A stretch of DNA of 9,413 nucleotides from Actinobacteria bacterium UBA3012 (GCA_002346305.1 DDZI01000052.1:334-9746), one strand, 5' to 3'; counted from the stretch's first letter, positions 1 through 7,025 are shown. Numbers and translations: made by a program. Notes: a model not told the origin generated them from the letters alone.

Positions 1-305
1 GCTGTAAATTCTCCAACAATCTTTAAGTCATTCATTTCGCGAATTTTTAACTTTACTGTGCGTCTGACAATACCGGTAACAAAGCGATTGAAATCTGCAG
101 GCTCATCAAGAGGCTCTTCGCTCTCGTTTGTGAAAAGTGAAATCTGTCCGGTCTCACGGTTAAGTTTTGCACGAGCAAGTTGATTTGCTTCGAGTGATTC
201 CAAATAACCTTGAGTTACTGCAGTTTCAATTTCAACTATTAAACGGTCAAATGAAATTGCATTTGCAATAGAAAGTGTTTGAAGTGCGGCTAAATCAACG
301 ATCAT
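1..305 (-). CDS. nusA: Transcription termination/antitermination factor NusA, N-terminal part (truncated by window edge)
   Basis: NusA binds RNA polymerase and modulates pausing, termination and antitermination. I translated this stretch by hand: it starts MIVDLAALQTL, continues through an open frame of 101 codons, and includes NRETGQISLF and DFNRFVTGIVRRTVKLKIRE. This matches the NusA N-terminal, RNA-polymerase-binding domain, which in actinobacteria usually opens with a (N/I)DLAALR-like helix and has an 'RxTG' turn. The S1 and KH RNA-binding domains would lie beyond the left edge. The ATG (303-305) overlaps the rimP stop TGA (302-304) as ATGA. No good Shine-Dalgarno sequence precedes it, so translation is probably coupled to rimP. 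The rimP-nusA pair is one of the most conserved bacterial gene adjacencies, which supports the call. Confidence 0.93.
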   Translation of the reverse strand, partial: MIVDLAALQTLSIANAISFDRLIVEIETAVTQGYLESLEANQLARAKLNRETGQISLFTNESEEPLDEPADFNRFVTGIVRRTVKLKIREMNDLKIVGEFT

Positions 306-748
306 TTAAATTCGATTTCAACGTAAGCGCTCTTGATATCGCTAATTTTTACCGAAGTTACATTCGCCTTTGCATCTGCAAATGCAATCTCATCATTTTC
401 TACTGAAGTAATGCGGGAGGTAAATTTCTCTCCATCAAGTAATGTGACAGAAACTAAACGATTTAGATTCTTAAACCAGTGACGAGCAAGTGTTAGCGGG
501 TACTCTGCTCCTGGTGTCGAAACTTCGAGCGTAAAAGGGGTTTGACCAATATCTGGCATCTGGTCGATGATTTCCGAAATCTTGAATGATGCTTCCGTAA
601 CTTGGTCCATTGATAGGCCGGTTTCGCCATCAATGAGAATGCGAAGCATGGAATGTTTTCCAGCCAAAGTGATGATTACATCTTCTAAAAATAAATTTAA
701 TTCTTGAATGGCCGGCTCGATGGCGGCAACGATCGATTCTTTTTTCAT
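302..748 (-). CDS. rimP: Ribosome maturation factor RimP
   Basis: RimP is a cytoplasmic factor that helps assemble the 30S ribosomal subunit. The 148-residue product is close to the usual family length of about 150. The N-terminal alpha/beta domain (about 1-85) contains LRILIDGETGLSMDQV (35-50) and the family signature LEVSTPGAEYPL (74-85), where most members have RPL instead of the YPL seen here. The C-terminal SH3-like domain (about 90-148) includes VSVTLLDGEKF and ends in the typical acidic/aromatic AYVEIEF. The ATG at 746-748 is preceded by GGGAG with 7-nt spacing, a convincing ribosome binding site. The gene overlaps nusA by 4 bp and follows proS after 84 bp, so it may be read both from the upstream operon and from its own promoter. 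Confidence 0.93.
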   Translation of the reverse strand: MKKESIVAAIEPAIQELNLFLEDVIITLAGKHSMLRILIDGETGLSMDQVTEASFKISEIIDQMPDIGQTPFTLEVSTPGAEYPLTLARHWFKNLNRLVSVTLLDGEKFTSRITSVENDEIAFADAKANVTSVKISDIKSAYVEIEFK

Positions 749-755
749 TTATCTA

Positions 756-760
756 CTCCC
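756..760 (-). promoter_or_regulatory. Ribosome binding site of rimP
   Basis: The minus strand reads GGGAG here, 7 nt before the rimP ATG at 746-748. It is one of the clearest Shine-Dalgarno sequences in the window and fixes the rimP start. Confidence 0.7.
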
Positions 761-764
761 TATT

Positions 765-793
765 AAATTATTATTAAGTTTTGAACCTTACAA
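765..793 (-). promoter_or_regulatory. Possible sigma-70-type promoter for rimP-nusA
   Basis: On the minus strand TTGTAA (788-793) is followed after 17 bp by TAATTT (765-770), within a very AT-rich stretch. A second -10-like hexamer, AATAAT, lies at 767-772. Spacing and the TAnnnT pattern fit an actinobacterial housekeeping promoter, and this 84-bp gap is the largest in the minus-strand block. Transcription would begin close to the ribosome binding site, giving a very short leader. AT-rich DNA often yields such matches by chance, so this is a weak prediction. Confidence 0.3.
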
Positions 794-832
794 AGAAAAG
801 TCTACCGTGAATTTCTGGTCTTACTCGCCAAT

Positions 833-2557
833 CTATTTCAATAGTTGTGAAAGAAATTCAACGGCACCATCGATAGAGATTTCGCTACTTGTGCCAGCCC
901 AGCGGTCGCGAACTTCAATAACTCCATTGGCTAATCCTTTACCAACGATCACAATCGTTGGAATTCCAATCAATTCTGCATCTTTGAATTTAACTCCTGG
1001 GCTAGCGTCCCGACGATCGTCAAGCATCACTCGAGCGCCAGCCAATTCAAGTTTTTGTGCCAATTCAAGTGCGGTATCAAATGGAAGATCCTCTTTGCCT
1101 GTGGCGACGATATGAATATCTGCTGGAGCGATCTCTCTTGGCCAACGCAATCCCAATTGATCATGGGATTGTTCGGCTATCGCAGCAACTGCGCGCGATA
1201 CTCCAATTCCATATGAACCCATTGTCACGACATTTGGCTTTCCATCAGAATCTAAAACGGTAAGGTCCAAAGCTTTTGCGTATTTACGACCTAGTTGAAA
1301 AATGTGACCGATTTCAATGGCGCGATCTATGACAACTGCAGTGTCACATTGCGGACAACCGTCTCCTGCGCGAACTTCTGCAGCTTCAACATACTTCTCA
1401 ACTTTAAAATCACGACCATTTTGGACATACCGAGCATGGGTATTACTTTTATTTGCACCAGTAACCCAACTTGAACCAATTTCAACTCTTGGATCTGCAT
1501 AAAGTTTTAATCCGAGCGCTTGTGCATCCTGTGGGCCCACATAACCTTTGACAAACTTTGGATTTTTTGCGAAATCCTCTTCCTCAAATAAACGTAATTC
1601 ACTTACACCTGGAAGATTTGCCTGTAAACGCTTTAAATCAACTTCGCGATCCCCAGGAACTAAAACACTAATCGGCTGGTCGTCAGCAAAAAGCAAAATG
1701 TTTTTTAGAGTGTCAGCCGCCGTAAATCCCCCACCATAATTCTTGTTGAGCACATCAACTAATGAATCAATGGTTGGAGTATTTGGGGTATCTAGCAATT
1801 CGATCACTGGGACATCTGGATAACTCTCACCGGAAACTCTTGTTGACATCGCTTCGACATTTGCAGCAAATCCACAAGATGGACACAAAACATAAGTGTC
1901 CTCGCCTGTTTCGCATGGCGCTAAAAACTCTTCAGATTTTGAGCCACCCATCGCTCCGGACATTGCAGAAACAATCGCATATTTAAGACCAAGTCTTTCA
2001 AAAGTTTTAATGTAGGCGGCACGATGATCTTGATAAGACTTTTCCAAACCTGCATCATCAATATCAAATGAGTAAGAATCTTTCATTACAAATTCGCGAC
2101 CACGAATGATTCCACTGCGCGGACGAGGTTCATCCCGGTACTTGGTTTGAATCTGATAAATAGTTAGCGGCAAATCTCGATAAGAGGAACATTCTCCCTT
2201 TACCATCAAAGTAAACATCTCTTCATGGGTTGGACCTAATAAATAGTCGCCACCTTTTCGATCTTGCAAACGAAACAGATCGCTTCCGTAATCGTCCCAA
2301 CGATTAGTCGCCTCATAAGGTTCACGCGGCAAAAGTGCCGGAAAATGAACTTCCTGAAATCCAGCACGATCCATTTCCTCGCGTACAACTCTTTCAATAT
2401 TGCGCAAAGTTATGTAACCCAGTGGCAACCATGAGTAAATGCCTGCGGCAACGCGGCGAATATATCCAGCTCGAACCAGTAAACGATGACTTGCGACTTC
2501 AGCATCAGCTGGGTCATCACGCAAGGTGCGAAGAAAGAGGCGGGACATTTGCAACAT
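833..2557 (-). CDS. proS: Prolyl-tRNA synthetase, bacterial type with editing (INS) domain
   Basis: ProRS charges tRNA-Pro with proline in the cytoplasm using ATP. The 574 residues match the long bacterial type. Class II catalytic motifs are visible: motif 1 region around FPALLPREP (72-80), the GPTHEE loop (108-113), motif 2 TKYRDEPRPR...RGREF (138-156) and motif 3 GSYGIGVSR (447-455). The insertion (INS) domain, which hydrolyses mischarged Ala-tRNA-Pro in this family, spans about 230-395. Two cysteine pairs, CPSC (225-228) and CPQC (401-404), flank it and could form a metal knuckle. The C-terminal anticodon-binding domain (about 475-574) includes DDRRDASPGVKFKDAELIG. The first ATG (2555-2557) has a weak AGG 8 nt upstream; a second ATG lies three codons in. 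The first is preferred because the MLQMSRLFLRTLR opening matches actinobacterial relatives. It follows the GNAT gene after 19 bp, so it is probably cotranscribed with it. Confidence 0.97.
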   Translation of the reverse strand: MLQMSRLFLRTLRDDPADAEVASHRLLVRAGYIRRVAAGIYSWLPLGYITLRNIERVVREEMDRAGFQEVHFPALLPREPYEATNRWDDYGSDLFRLQDRKGGDYLLGPTHEEMFTLMVKGECSSYRDLPLTIYQIQTKYRDEPRPRSGIIRGREFVMKDSYSFDIDDAGLEKSYQDHRAAYIKTFERLGLKYAIVSAMSGAMGGSKSEEFLAPCETGEDTYVLCPSCGFAANVEAMSTRVSGESYPDVPVIELLDTPNTPTIDSLVDVLNKNYGGGFTAADTLKNILLFADDQPISVLVPGDREVDLKRLQANLPGVSELRLFEEEDFAKNPKFVKGYVGPQDAQALGLKLYADPRVEIGSSWVTGANKSNTHARYVQNGRDFKVEKYVEAAEVRAGDGCPQCDTAVVIDRAIEIGHIFQLGRKYAKALDLTVLDSDGKPNVVTMGSYGIGVSRAVAAIAEQSHDQLGLRWPREIAPADIHIVATGKEDLPFDTALELAQKLELAGARVMLDDRRDASPGVKFKDAELIGIPTIVIVGKGLANGVIEVRDRWAGTSSEISIDGAVEFLSQLLK

Positions 2558-2576
2558 GGCGTGAGCCTACCGAGTG

Positions 2577-3404
2577 TTAGAAAAAAATCGTTGCTAGTTC
2601 GGCCACCTTTTCGAAGCCAACTTTGTGATAACTGGCACGGGCTGCATGATTGAAATCATTTACATAGAGGGAGGCGATCGGTGCGAATCTATTTCCGTAC
2701 TCCACCAAAGTGGCAACGCCAGCCGATCCCAGCCCTTTTCCGCGATACGCCGGATCAACCCAGACTCCATGAATTTGATAGGCGCCGGCACCAATCGCCC
2801 CGATATCGCTTTTGAAAATTACTCTCCTAGTATCTGGATCTCTCGAGATTAATGTACGACCGGCTCCAATCAATTCAATTGTTCTTGATCGATAATCAAC
2901 GTAATCCGGGATTTCCCCGACCTCGGCAGTGAACATCGCAATCCCAACCTCCACAACTTCATCAAGGTCTGACAGAGTCGCCGGATGCACAAGTGGGTTT
3001 CCAGAAATCTTTGAACTACCACGAAGCGATAACAAAGGTTGCGATTGGCGAATAGCTCTTGGTTCTGAATACAAATGTGCAATCAATTCCCATAAATCAA
3101 AAACTGTTTTTGATTCTCCGACAATTGAGGAAAATTTGTGCTGATTTGATCGCAGGTGATCAACCAATGAAAGCAATGCTGCTCGGGAGGAAATTGCTGG
3201 AATTAAATTTCCGCCGATGTATGTAACGCCTTCAATTTCACTCCTGGGATTTCGATAGACCAGCAAAGTGCTATTTTTTGATTTTTCTAAAAGTTGAATC
3301 CTGGAAGCCAAAAAACAATTTAACTCTGGGGCCGAAGCAAGATAATCAAATACTTTATTTTTAACATTTACCCCGCGTAATACTTCTAAACCAACTTCGC
3401 TCAC
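2577..3404 (-). CDS. GNAT-family N-acetyltransferase with N-terminal DUF4081-like domain
   Basis: The 275-residue product resembles the actinobacterial proteins that combine an N-terminal DUF4081 domain with a C-terminal GNAT fold. The N-terminal half (about 1-130) carries the PELNCFLASRI segment (26-36), like the PVxNxFxASR pattern of this family. The GNAT half (about 137-275) has the acetyl-CoA pyrophosphate loop YRGKGLG (220-226) after HGVWVDPA and the late motif NHAARASYHKVGFEKV (252-267). It probably transfers an acyl group from a CoA thioester, but the acceptor is unknown. A homologue next to ispG is common in actinobacteria (Rv2867c beside Rv2868c in Mycobacterium tuberculosis). The start is GTG at 3402-3404, the only plausible start after an in-frame TAA that is itself the ispG stop. 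No Shine-Dalgarno is apparent, so translational coupling to ispG is likely across the 12-bp gap. Confidence 0.88.
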   Translation of the reverse strand: MSEVGLEVLRGVNVKNKVFDYLASAPELNCFLASRIQLLEKSKNSTLLVYRNPRSEIEGVTYIGGNLIPAISSRAALLSLVDHLRSNQHKFSSIVGESKTVFDLWELIAHLYSEPRAIRQSQPLLSLRGSSKISGNPLVHPATLSDLDEVVEVGIAMFTAEVGEIPDYVDYRSRTIELIGAGRTLISRDPDTRRVIFKSDIGAIGAGAYQIHGVWVDPAYRGKGLGSAGVATLVEYGNRFAPIASLYVNDFNHAARASYHKVGFEKVAELATIFF

Positions 3405-3416
3405 TGAGATTTTCGC

Positions 3417-4556
3417 TTAATGAACTTCAACCGAAGGAGCTCCGGAACTTTCCATCTCTTCAGCCAGGCGCATTGCTTCTTCAATTAATACTTCAACGAT
3501 CATTGATTCAGGGACGGTCTTAATGACCTCTCCTTTTACAAATATTTGACCTTTCCCATTTCCAGAAGCCACACCTAAATCTGCTTCACGCGCTTCGCCC
3601 GGACCATTTACAACGCATCCCATAACTGCAACACGTAGCGGAACAGTCATTCCTTCTAAGCCTGCTTGGACTTTTTCGGCCAAGGTATAAACATCTACTT
3701 GTGCACGTCCGCATGATGGGCAAGAAACAATCTCTAATTTGCGTTGACGTAGATTTAAAGATTCCAAAATTGAGATTCCAACTTTTACCTCTTCGACCGG
3801 AGGTGCTGAAAGCGAAACCCGAATGGTGTCTCCAATTCCCTCAGATAATAAAATCCCAAAAGCAACGGCTGATTTAATTGTTCCCTGAAATAGTGGTCCA
3901 GCTTCTGTAACTCCCAGATGTAGTGGGTAATCACATTGTTGTGAAAGCAATCTGTATGCCTGAACCATAATTACTGGGTCATGATGCTTGACTGAAAGTT
4001 TAATATCGGTGAAACCGTGCTCTTCAAATAATGAACACTCCCACAAAGCAGATTCAACTAAAGCTTCTGGAGTTGCTTTTCCATACTTCGCCATCAAACG
4101 TGGATCTAGTGATCCAGCATTCACACCAATCCGAATTGGAACTCCTGCTGCGCCCGCGGCTTTTGCAACTTCTTTGACTTTGTCATCAAATTGTTTAATG
4201 TTTCCTGGGTTCACGCGAACTGCAGCACAGCCGGCATCGATTGCCGCAAAGATATATTTTGGTTGGAAATGAATATCTGCGATAACTGGGATTTGAGATT
4301 TCTTAGCAATAGCCGCTAGTGCATCAGCATCATCTTGACTTGGCACTGCAACTCGAACAATTTGACAGCCTGAGGCAGTTAATTCGGCAATCTGTTGCAA
4401 AGTTGCATCCACATTTGCAGTTAATGTCGTTGCCATCGATTGCACACTTACTGGCGCACCGCCACCAACTAATACCGAACCAACTTTGAGTTGGCGCGTA
4501 ACTTTTCGTGGGGCAAGTGGGCTAGGTGGTACTGCCGGCATCCCAAGATTTACCAT
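3417..4556 (-). CDS. ispG: 4-hydroxy-3-methylbut-2-en-1-yl diphosphate synthase IspG (GcpE)
   Basis: IspG performs the penultimate step of the MEP isoprenoid pathway, reductively opening 2-C-methyl-D-erythritol 2,4-cyclodiphosphate to HMBPP with a [4Fe-4S] cluster. The 379 residues have the two-domain layout of the bacterial enzyme. The TIM-barrel part carries IADIHF (92-97), VRVNPGN (113-119), RIGVNAGSL (142-150) and LGVTEAG (214-220). The C-terminal cluster domain has the three cluster ligands C279 and C282 (SCPSCGR) and C314 (GCVVNGPGE), followed by the glutamate E321 that completes cluster binding in the family. At 40-44 the protein reads SMATT where most relatives have SMTNT or SMTTT. 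The ATG is preceded by AGGA at 7-nt spacing. It lies between rseP (35 bp upstream) and the GNAT gene (12 bp downstream), the same order as in M. tuberculosis. Confidence 0.98.
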   Translation of the reverse strand: MVNLGMPAVPPSPLAPRKVTRQLKVGSVLVGGGAPVSVQSMATTLTANVDATLQQIAELTASGCQIVRVAVPSQDDADALAAIAKKSQIPVIADIHFQPKYIFAAIDAGCAAVRVNPGNIKQFDDKVKEVAKAAGAAGVPIRIGVNAGSLDPRLMAKYGKATPEALVESALWECSLFEEHGFTDIKLSVKHHDPVIMVQAYRLLSQQCDYPLHLGVTEAGPLFQGTIKSAVAFGILLSEGIGDTIRVSLSAPPVEEVKVGISILESLNLRQRKLEIVSCPSCGRAQVDVYTLAEKVQAGLEGMTVPLRVAVMGCVVNGPGEAREADLGVASGNGKGQIFVKGEVIKTVPESMIVEVLIEEAMRLAEEMESSGAPSVEVH

Positions 4557-4563
4557 GGTCCTA

Positions 4564-4567
4564 TCCT
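4564..4567 (-). promoter_or_regulatory. Ribosome binding site of ispG
   Basis: The minus strand reads AGGATAGGACC directly before the ispG ATG (4554-4556). The first AGGA (4564-4567) sits 7 nt from the start codon, normal spacing, so ispG can be translated independently of rseP. Confidence 0.6.
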
Positions 4568-4588
4568 GCCTTATTTGGAGCCGGTTAG

Positions 4589-4611
4589 CGCTCAGAAATT
4601 AATTCTGAGCG
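4589..4611 (-). other. Perfect stem-loop over the rseP stop codon
   Basis: CGCTCAGAA (4589-4597) and TTCTGAGCG (4603-4611) are exact reverse complements separated by a 5-nt loop, giving a 9-bp stem. It covers the last rseP codons and its TGA stop (4592-4594) and ends about 30 nt before the ispG start. No T-run follows on the minus strand, so it does not look like an intrinsic terminator. It could be an mRNA-stabilising or processing element within the operon, a translation-coupling structure, or chance. Confidence 0.5.
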
Positions 4612-5809
4612 GGTTGATGATGTCCGCTGCTAACAAAAGCAATGAGAGGGTGGCCATGACAACAATCACCGCAAGGGTTAATGGCACCAATTTGACCACA
4701 TCGTAGGGCGCAGGAAGTGGCTTGCCACGACGGCGTGCGATTTGCATTCGGATCCCATCAATTATTGCAACTGCCATATGACCACCATCAAGAGGTAAAA
4801 GTGGCAGTAGATTAAATATGCCGATAAAAATATTTAAACTTGCAATAATTAACAAAAAGAAGCCAATTTTGGCAGCCCATCCAGCATTTTCAGATGCGGC
4901 TGCGTCACCAGAGACTCGAGCTACACCTACTACACCGACCAATCCTTCCGGATCTCGCTCTCCTCCACCAAATGTTGCTTGTACTAAATCCGGAATTTTC
5001 GCTGGTAAGGCAAATAGTGCTTTAAATGAGCCAGTGAAAATATTTTTTCCCTCGCTAAGGGAGTTTTTAAGTGCTGCTAAAGGATTCGATCTGAGTAATT
5101 CAGATTTACTTAAAACGCCAATGACTCCAACTGGCACACTCTCGCCTAACTCTGAAATTGGTGCACGTGCCACAGGAGTAAGTGGTACATCTAACAAAAT
5201 TTCATCTCGCAAAATTCCGAGCGACATTTTTGTATTTGGAGAGTTGCGGATAATTTTTGAAACTTCTTCCCACGAATTTAATTCAACTCCATTAATTGAA
5301 ACAATCTTATCTCCCTGTTTCAAACCGGCTAAAGTTGCTGGAGCTTTTGGATCTGAGGGCAAACATCCACTTTGAGTGCTATCTACTGGAATACATTTTA
5401 ATATTTGATCAAGCACCTGAGATTGTGATGGAGTTCCAATCGCCGCAAAAAAAGTAAAAAGAAGTAAAAATCCAAGAACAAAATGAGTGGTTGATCCCGC
5501 GCCCAAAACAATCAATCGCCGAAGAGTACTGGCTTTGTAAAATGATCGAGGTTGGTCAATTAGATCTACAGGCTCACTTGGAGACATGCCAACAATTCGA
5601 CAATAACCACCGGCTGGAATTGATTTAACTCCAAATTCAGTCTCTCCTCTTTGGGTAGACCAAATCTTTGGCCCAAATCCTAAGAAAAATTCAGTGACTT
5701 TCATGCCAAATTTTCGGGCAGTTAGAAAATGACCTAACTCATGCAACATAACTGAAATAAGCAATGCCACCACAAACGCTAAAATTCCGATCAAATTCAG
5801 CAGTGACAT
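4592..5809 (-). CDS. rseP: Site-2 intramembrane zinc metalloprotease, RseP/Rip1 family (M50)
   Basis: Intramembrane proteases of this family cut membrane-anchored regulators such as anti-sigma factors. The 405 residues match M. tuberculosis Rip1 in length and in its ADxxNPxR-like end. Helix 1 (about 5-28) carries the zinc site HELGH (23-27). Helix 2 lies near 98-124, helix 3 near 312-338 leads into LLPLLPLDGGH (334-344) with the third zinc ligand D341, and helix 4 is near 373-396. A single PDZ domain (about 126-212, with GLKQGDKIVSINGVEL) lies between helices 2 and 3. Two cysteines before the PDZ core (C139, C149) could form an extracytoplasmic disulphide. Where many relatives have a GPxxN motif at helix 2, this protein reads GSTTHF (105-110). 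The ATG follows the dxr stop by 4 bp, with GAGAGG 11 nt upstream inside dxr. The substrate cannot be told from this window; no anti-sigma gene is present. Confidence 0.96.
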   Translation of the reverse strand: MSLLNLIGILAFVVALLISVMLHELGHFLTARKFGMKVTEFFLGFGPKIWSTQRGETEFGVKSIPAGGYCRIVGMSPSEPVDLIDQPRSFYKASTLRRLIVLGAGSTTHFVLGFLLLFTFFAAIGTPSQSQVLDQILKCIPVDSTQSGCLPSDPKAPATLAGLKQGDKIVSINGVELNSWEEVSKIIRNSPNTKMSLGILRDEILLDVPLTPVARAPISELGESVPVGVIGVLSKSELLRSNPLAALKNSLSEGKNIFTGSFKALFALPAKIPDLVQATFGGGERDPEGLVGVVGVARVSGDAAASENAGWAAKIGFFLLIIASLNIFIGIFNLLPLLPLDGGHMAVAIIDGIRMQIARRRGKPLPAPYDVVKLVPLTLAVIVVMATLSLLLLAADIINPLRINF

Positions 5810-5813
5810 AATT

Positions 5814-6959
5814 TTATTTGCCTCTCATCCTAATATTTTTATTTGCACTAGCACGTGCATCATCTTCGATTGCACTGACATCGGCGATATCACTAAGTGT
5901 AGTTGGGGCTATCGACGCAAGGTGTTGCAAGACTGCATCTACAATTTCAATAATCTCTGTGAATCTAATTTCACCTTTCAAAAATGCGGCCACCGCTTCT
6001 TCATTGGCCGCATTAAAGATTGCTGGCATCGCTCCGCCAATTTCACCGCATCTTCTGGCAAGGTCAATTGCAGGGAATCTTGCATGATCTATCGGCGCAA
6101 AATTCCAGGTGTGTGCAGTGCTCCAATCAATCGGAGCAATTGCTCCAGGAGTTCTTTCTGGCCAGCTAAGTGCCAAAGCTATTGGCAATTTCATTGATGG
6201 AGGGCTGGCTTGCGCAATTACAGATCCGTCACTGAATTCGACCATTGAATGAATCATCGATTGTGGATGAATTACCGCTTCAATTTTTGAATACGGAATA
6301 TCAAATAAATAATGTGCCTCGATTATTTCTAATCCTTTATTTACCAAGGTGGCTGAATTTATGGTTACGACTGGCCCCATATTCCAAGTTGGGTGAGCAA
6401 GGGCTTCTTCCAATGTCACATCACTCAAATCATTTCTATTTCTAAATGGACCACCACTTGCTGTAAGGATTAATTTAGAAATTTCATTTTTAGTTCCACC
6501 GCGAAGTGCTTGAGCTAGTGCTGAATGCTCTGAATCGACTGGGATTAATTGTCCCGGTTTTGCAGCACGTAAAACTAAATCTCCGCCAGCAACAAGTGAT
6601 TCCTTATTTGCAAGTGCAACTTTATTTCCAACTCCTAATGCATTAAGTGTTGGAGCAAGTCCAACTGAACCGGTAATCGCATTTAGCAATACATCAACCG
6701 GAATCGCTGCAACTTGAGCCGCTGCGCCTTTTCCATCAATCACATTTACGCCGGGCAAAGCATCCCGAAGTAATGCGCCATCTCCTTCGATGCCAACCAC
6801 TTTGACGCCAAAATTTCGTGCCTGCTCCACTAACAGCGGAATATTTGATCCCCCAGCGGCAAGAGCAACAACGCGAAATTGAGTTGGATTTGCAGCAATA
6901 ACCTCAAGTGCTTGCACACCAATTGAGCCAGTTGAACCCAAAATTGAGATATCGCGCAT
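5814..6959 (-). CDS. dxr: 1-deoxy-D-xylulose 5-phosphate reductoisomerase
   Basis: DXR converts 1-deoxy-D-xylulose 5-phosphate to 2-C-methyl-D-erythritol 4-phosphate using NADPH and a divalent metal, the first committed MEP pathway step and the fosmidomycin target. The 381-residue protein has all expected features: NADPH loop GSTGSIG (8-14), ALANKESLV (115-123), metal ligands D142 and E144 in VDSEHS with E211 in NKGLE (207-211), TASGGPFR (166-173), the flexible-loop tryptophan W193 in HPTWNMG (189-195), and HPQSMIHS (231-238). The C-terminal helical domain follows, with FNAANEEAV at 315-323. The ATG has a strong GAGAGGA ribosome binding site 7 nt upstream, and the protein begins directly with the Rossmann strand, so the start is secure. 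It is the first gene of the minus-strand block, divergent from gabT, and ends 4 bp before rseP. Confidence 0.98.
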   Translation of the reverse strand: MRDISILGSTGSIGVQALEVIAANPTQFRVVALAAGGSNIPLLVEQARNFGVKVVGIEGDGALLRDALPGVNVIDGKGAAAQVAAIPVDVLLNAITGSVGLAPTLNALGVGNKVALANKESLVAGGDLVLRAAKPGQLIPVDSEHSALAQALRGGTKNEISKLILTASGGPFRNRNDLSDVTLEEALAHPTWNMGPVVTINSATLVNKGLEIIEAHYLFDIPYSKIEAVIHPQSMIHSMVEFSDGSVIAQASPPSMKLPIALALSWPERTPGAIAPIDWSTAHTWNFAPIDHARFPAIDLARRCGEIGGAMPAIFNAANEEAVAAFLKGEIRFTEIIEIVDAVLQHLASIAPTTLSDIADVSAIEDDARASANKNIRMRGK

Positions 6960-6966
6960 GGGCTAA

Positions 6967-6973
6967 TCCTCTC
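6967..6973 (-). promoter_or_regulatory. Ribosome binding site of dxr
   Basis: The minus strand reads GAGAGGA, 7 nt before the dxr ATG (6957-6959). This is the strongest Shine-Dalgarno match in the window. It contrasts with gabT, which starts from the same 66-bp divergent gap without one. Confidence 0.75.
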
Positions 6974-7012
6974 AGGTCGGGCCAGATAGTTCATTCATCT
7001 GCCTAGTTGTTC

Positions 7013-7018
7013 TACTCT
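7013..7018 (+). promoter_or_regulatory. Candidate -10 element for leaderless gabT transcript
   Basis: TACTCT (TAnnnT pattern) ends 7 bp before the A of the gabT ATG at 7026, so transcription would begin at or next to the start codon. The preceding 20 bases are pyrimidine-rich and contain no purine-rich Shine-Dalgarno sequence. A second overlapping-type copy, TACTCT at 7019-7024, is too close to the ATG to act as the -10 of the same start. The -35 region at the right spacing (TTCATT, 6990-6995) is poor. Leaderless mRNAs are common in actinobacteria. Confidence 0.4.
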
Positions 7019-7025
7019 TACTCTT

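Noticed and set aside
780..835. Intrinsic terminator after proS
   Set aside because: A TTTTCTTT stretch is present on the minus strand, but only a 3-bp GACC/GGT-like pairing precedes it, not a stable stem.
708..1115. Open frame of 135 codons on the plus strand across the proS/rimP junction
   Set aside because: It runs antisense across the end of proS, the 84-bp gap and the start of rimP. Composition is Ser/Ile-rich, there is no ribosome binding site, and both real genes are intact.
4818..5375. Long open frame of 185 codons on the plus strand opposite rseP
   Set aside because: It lies wholly antisense to a well-conserved protease gene, has low-complexity Pro/Ser/Thr composition typical of a mirror frame, and shows no ribosome binding site or recognisable domain.
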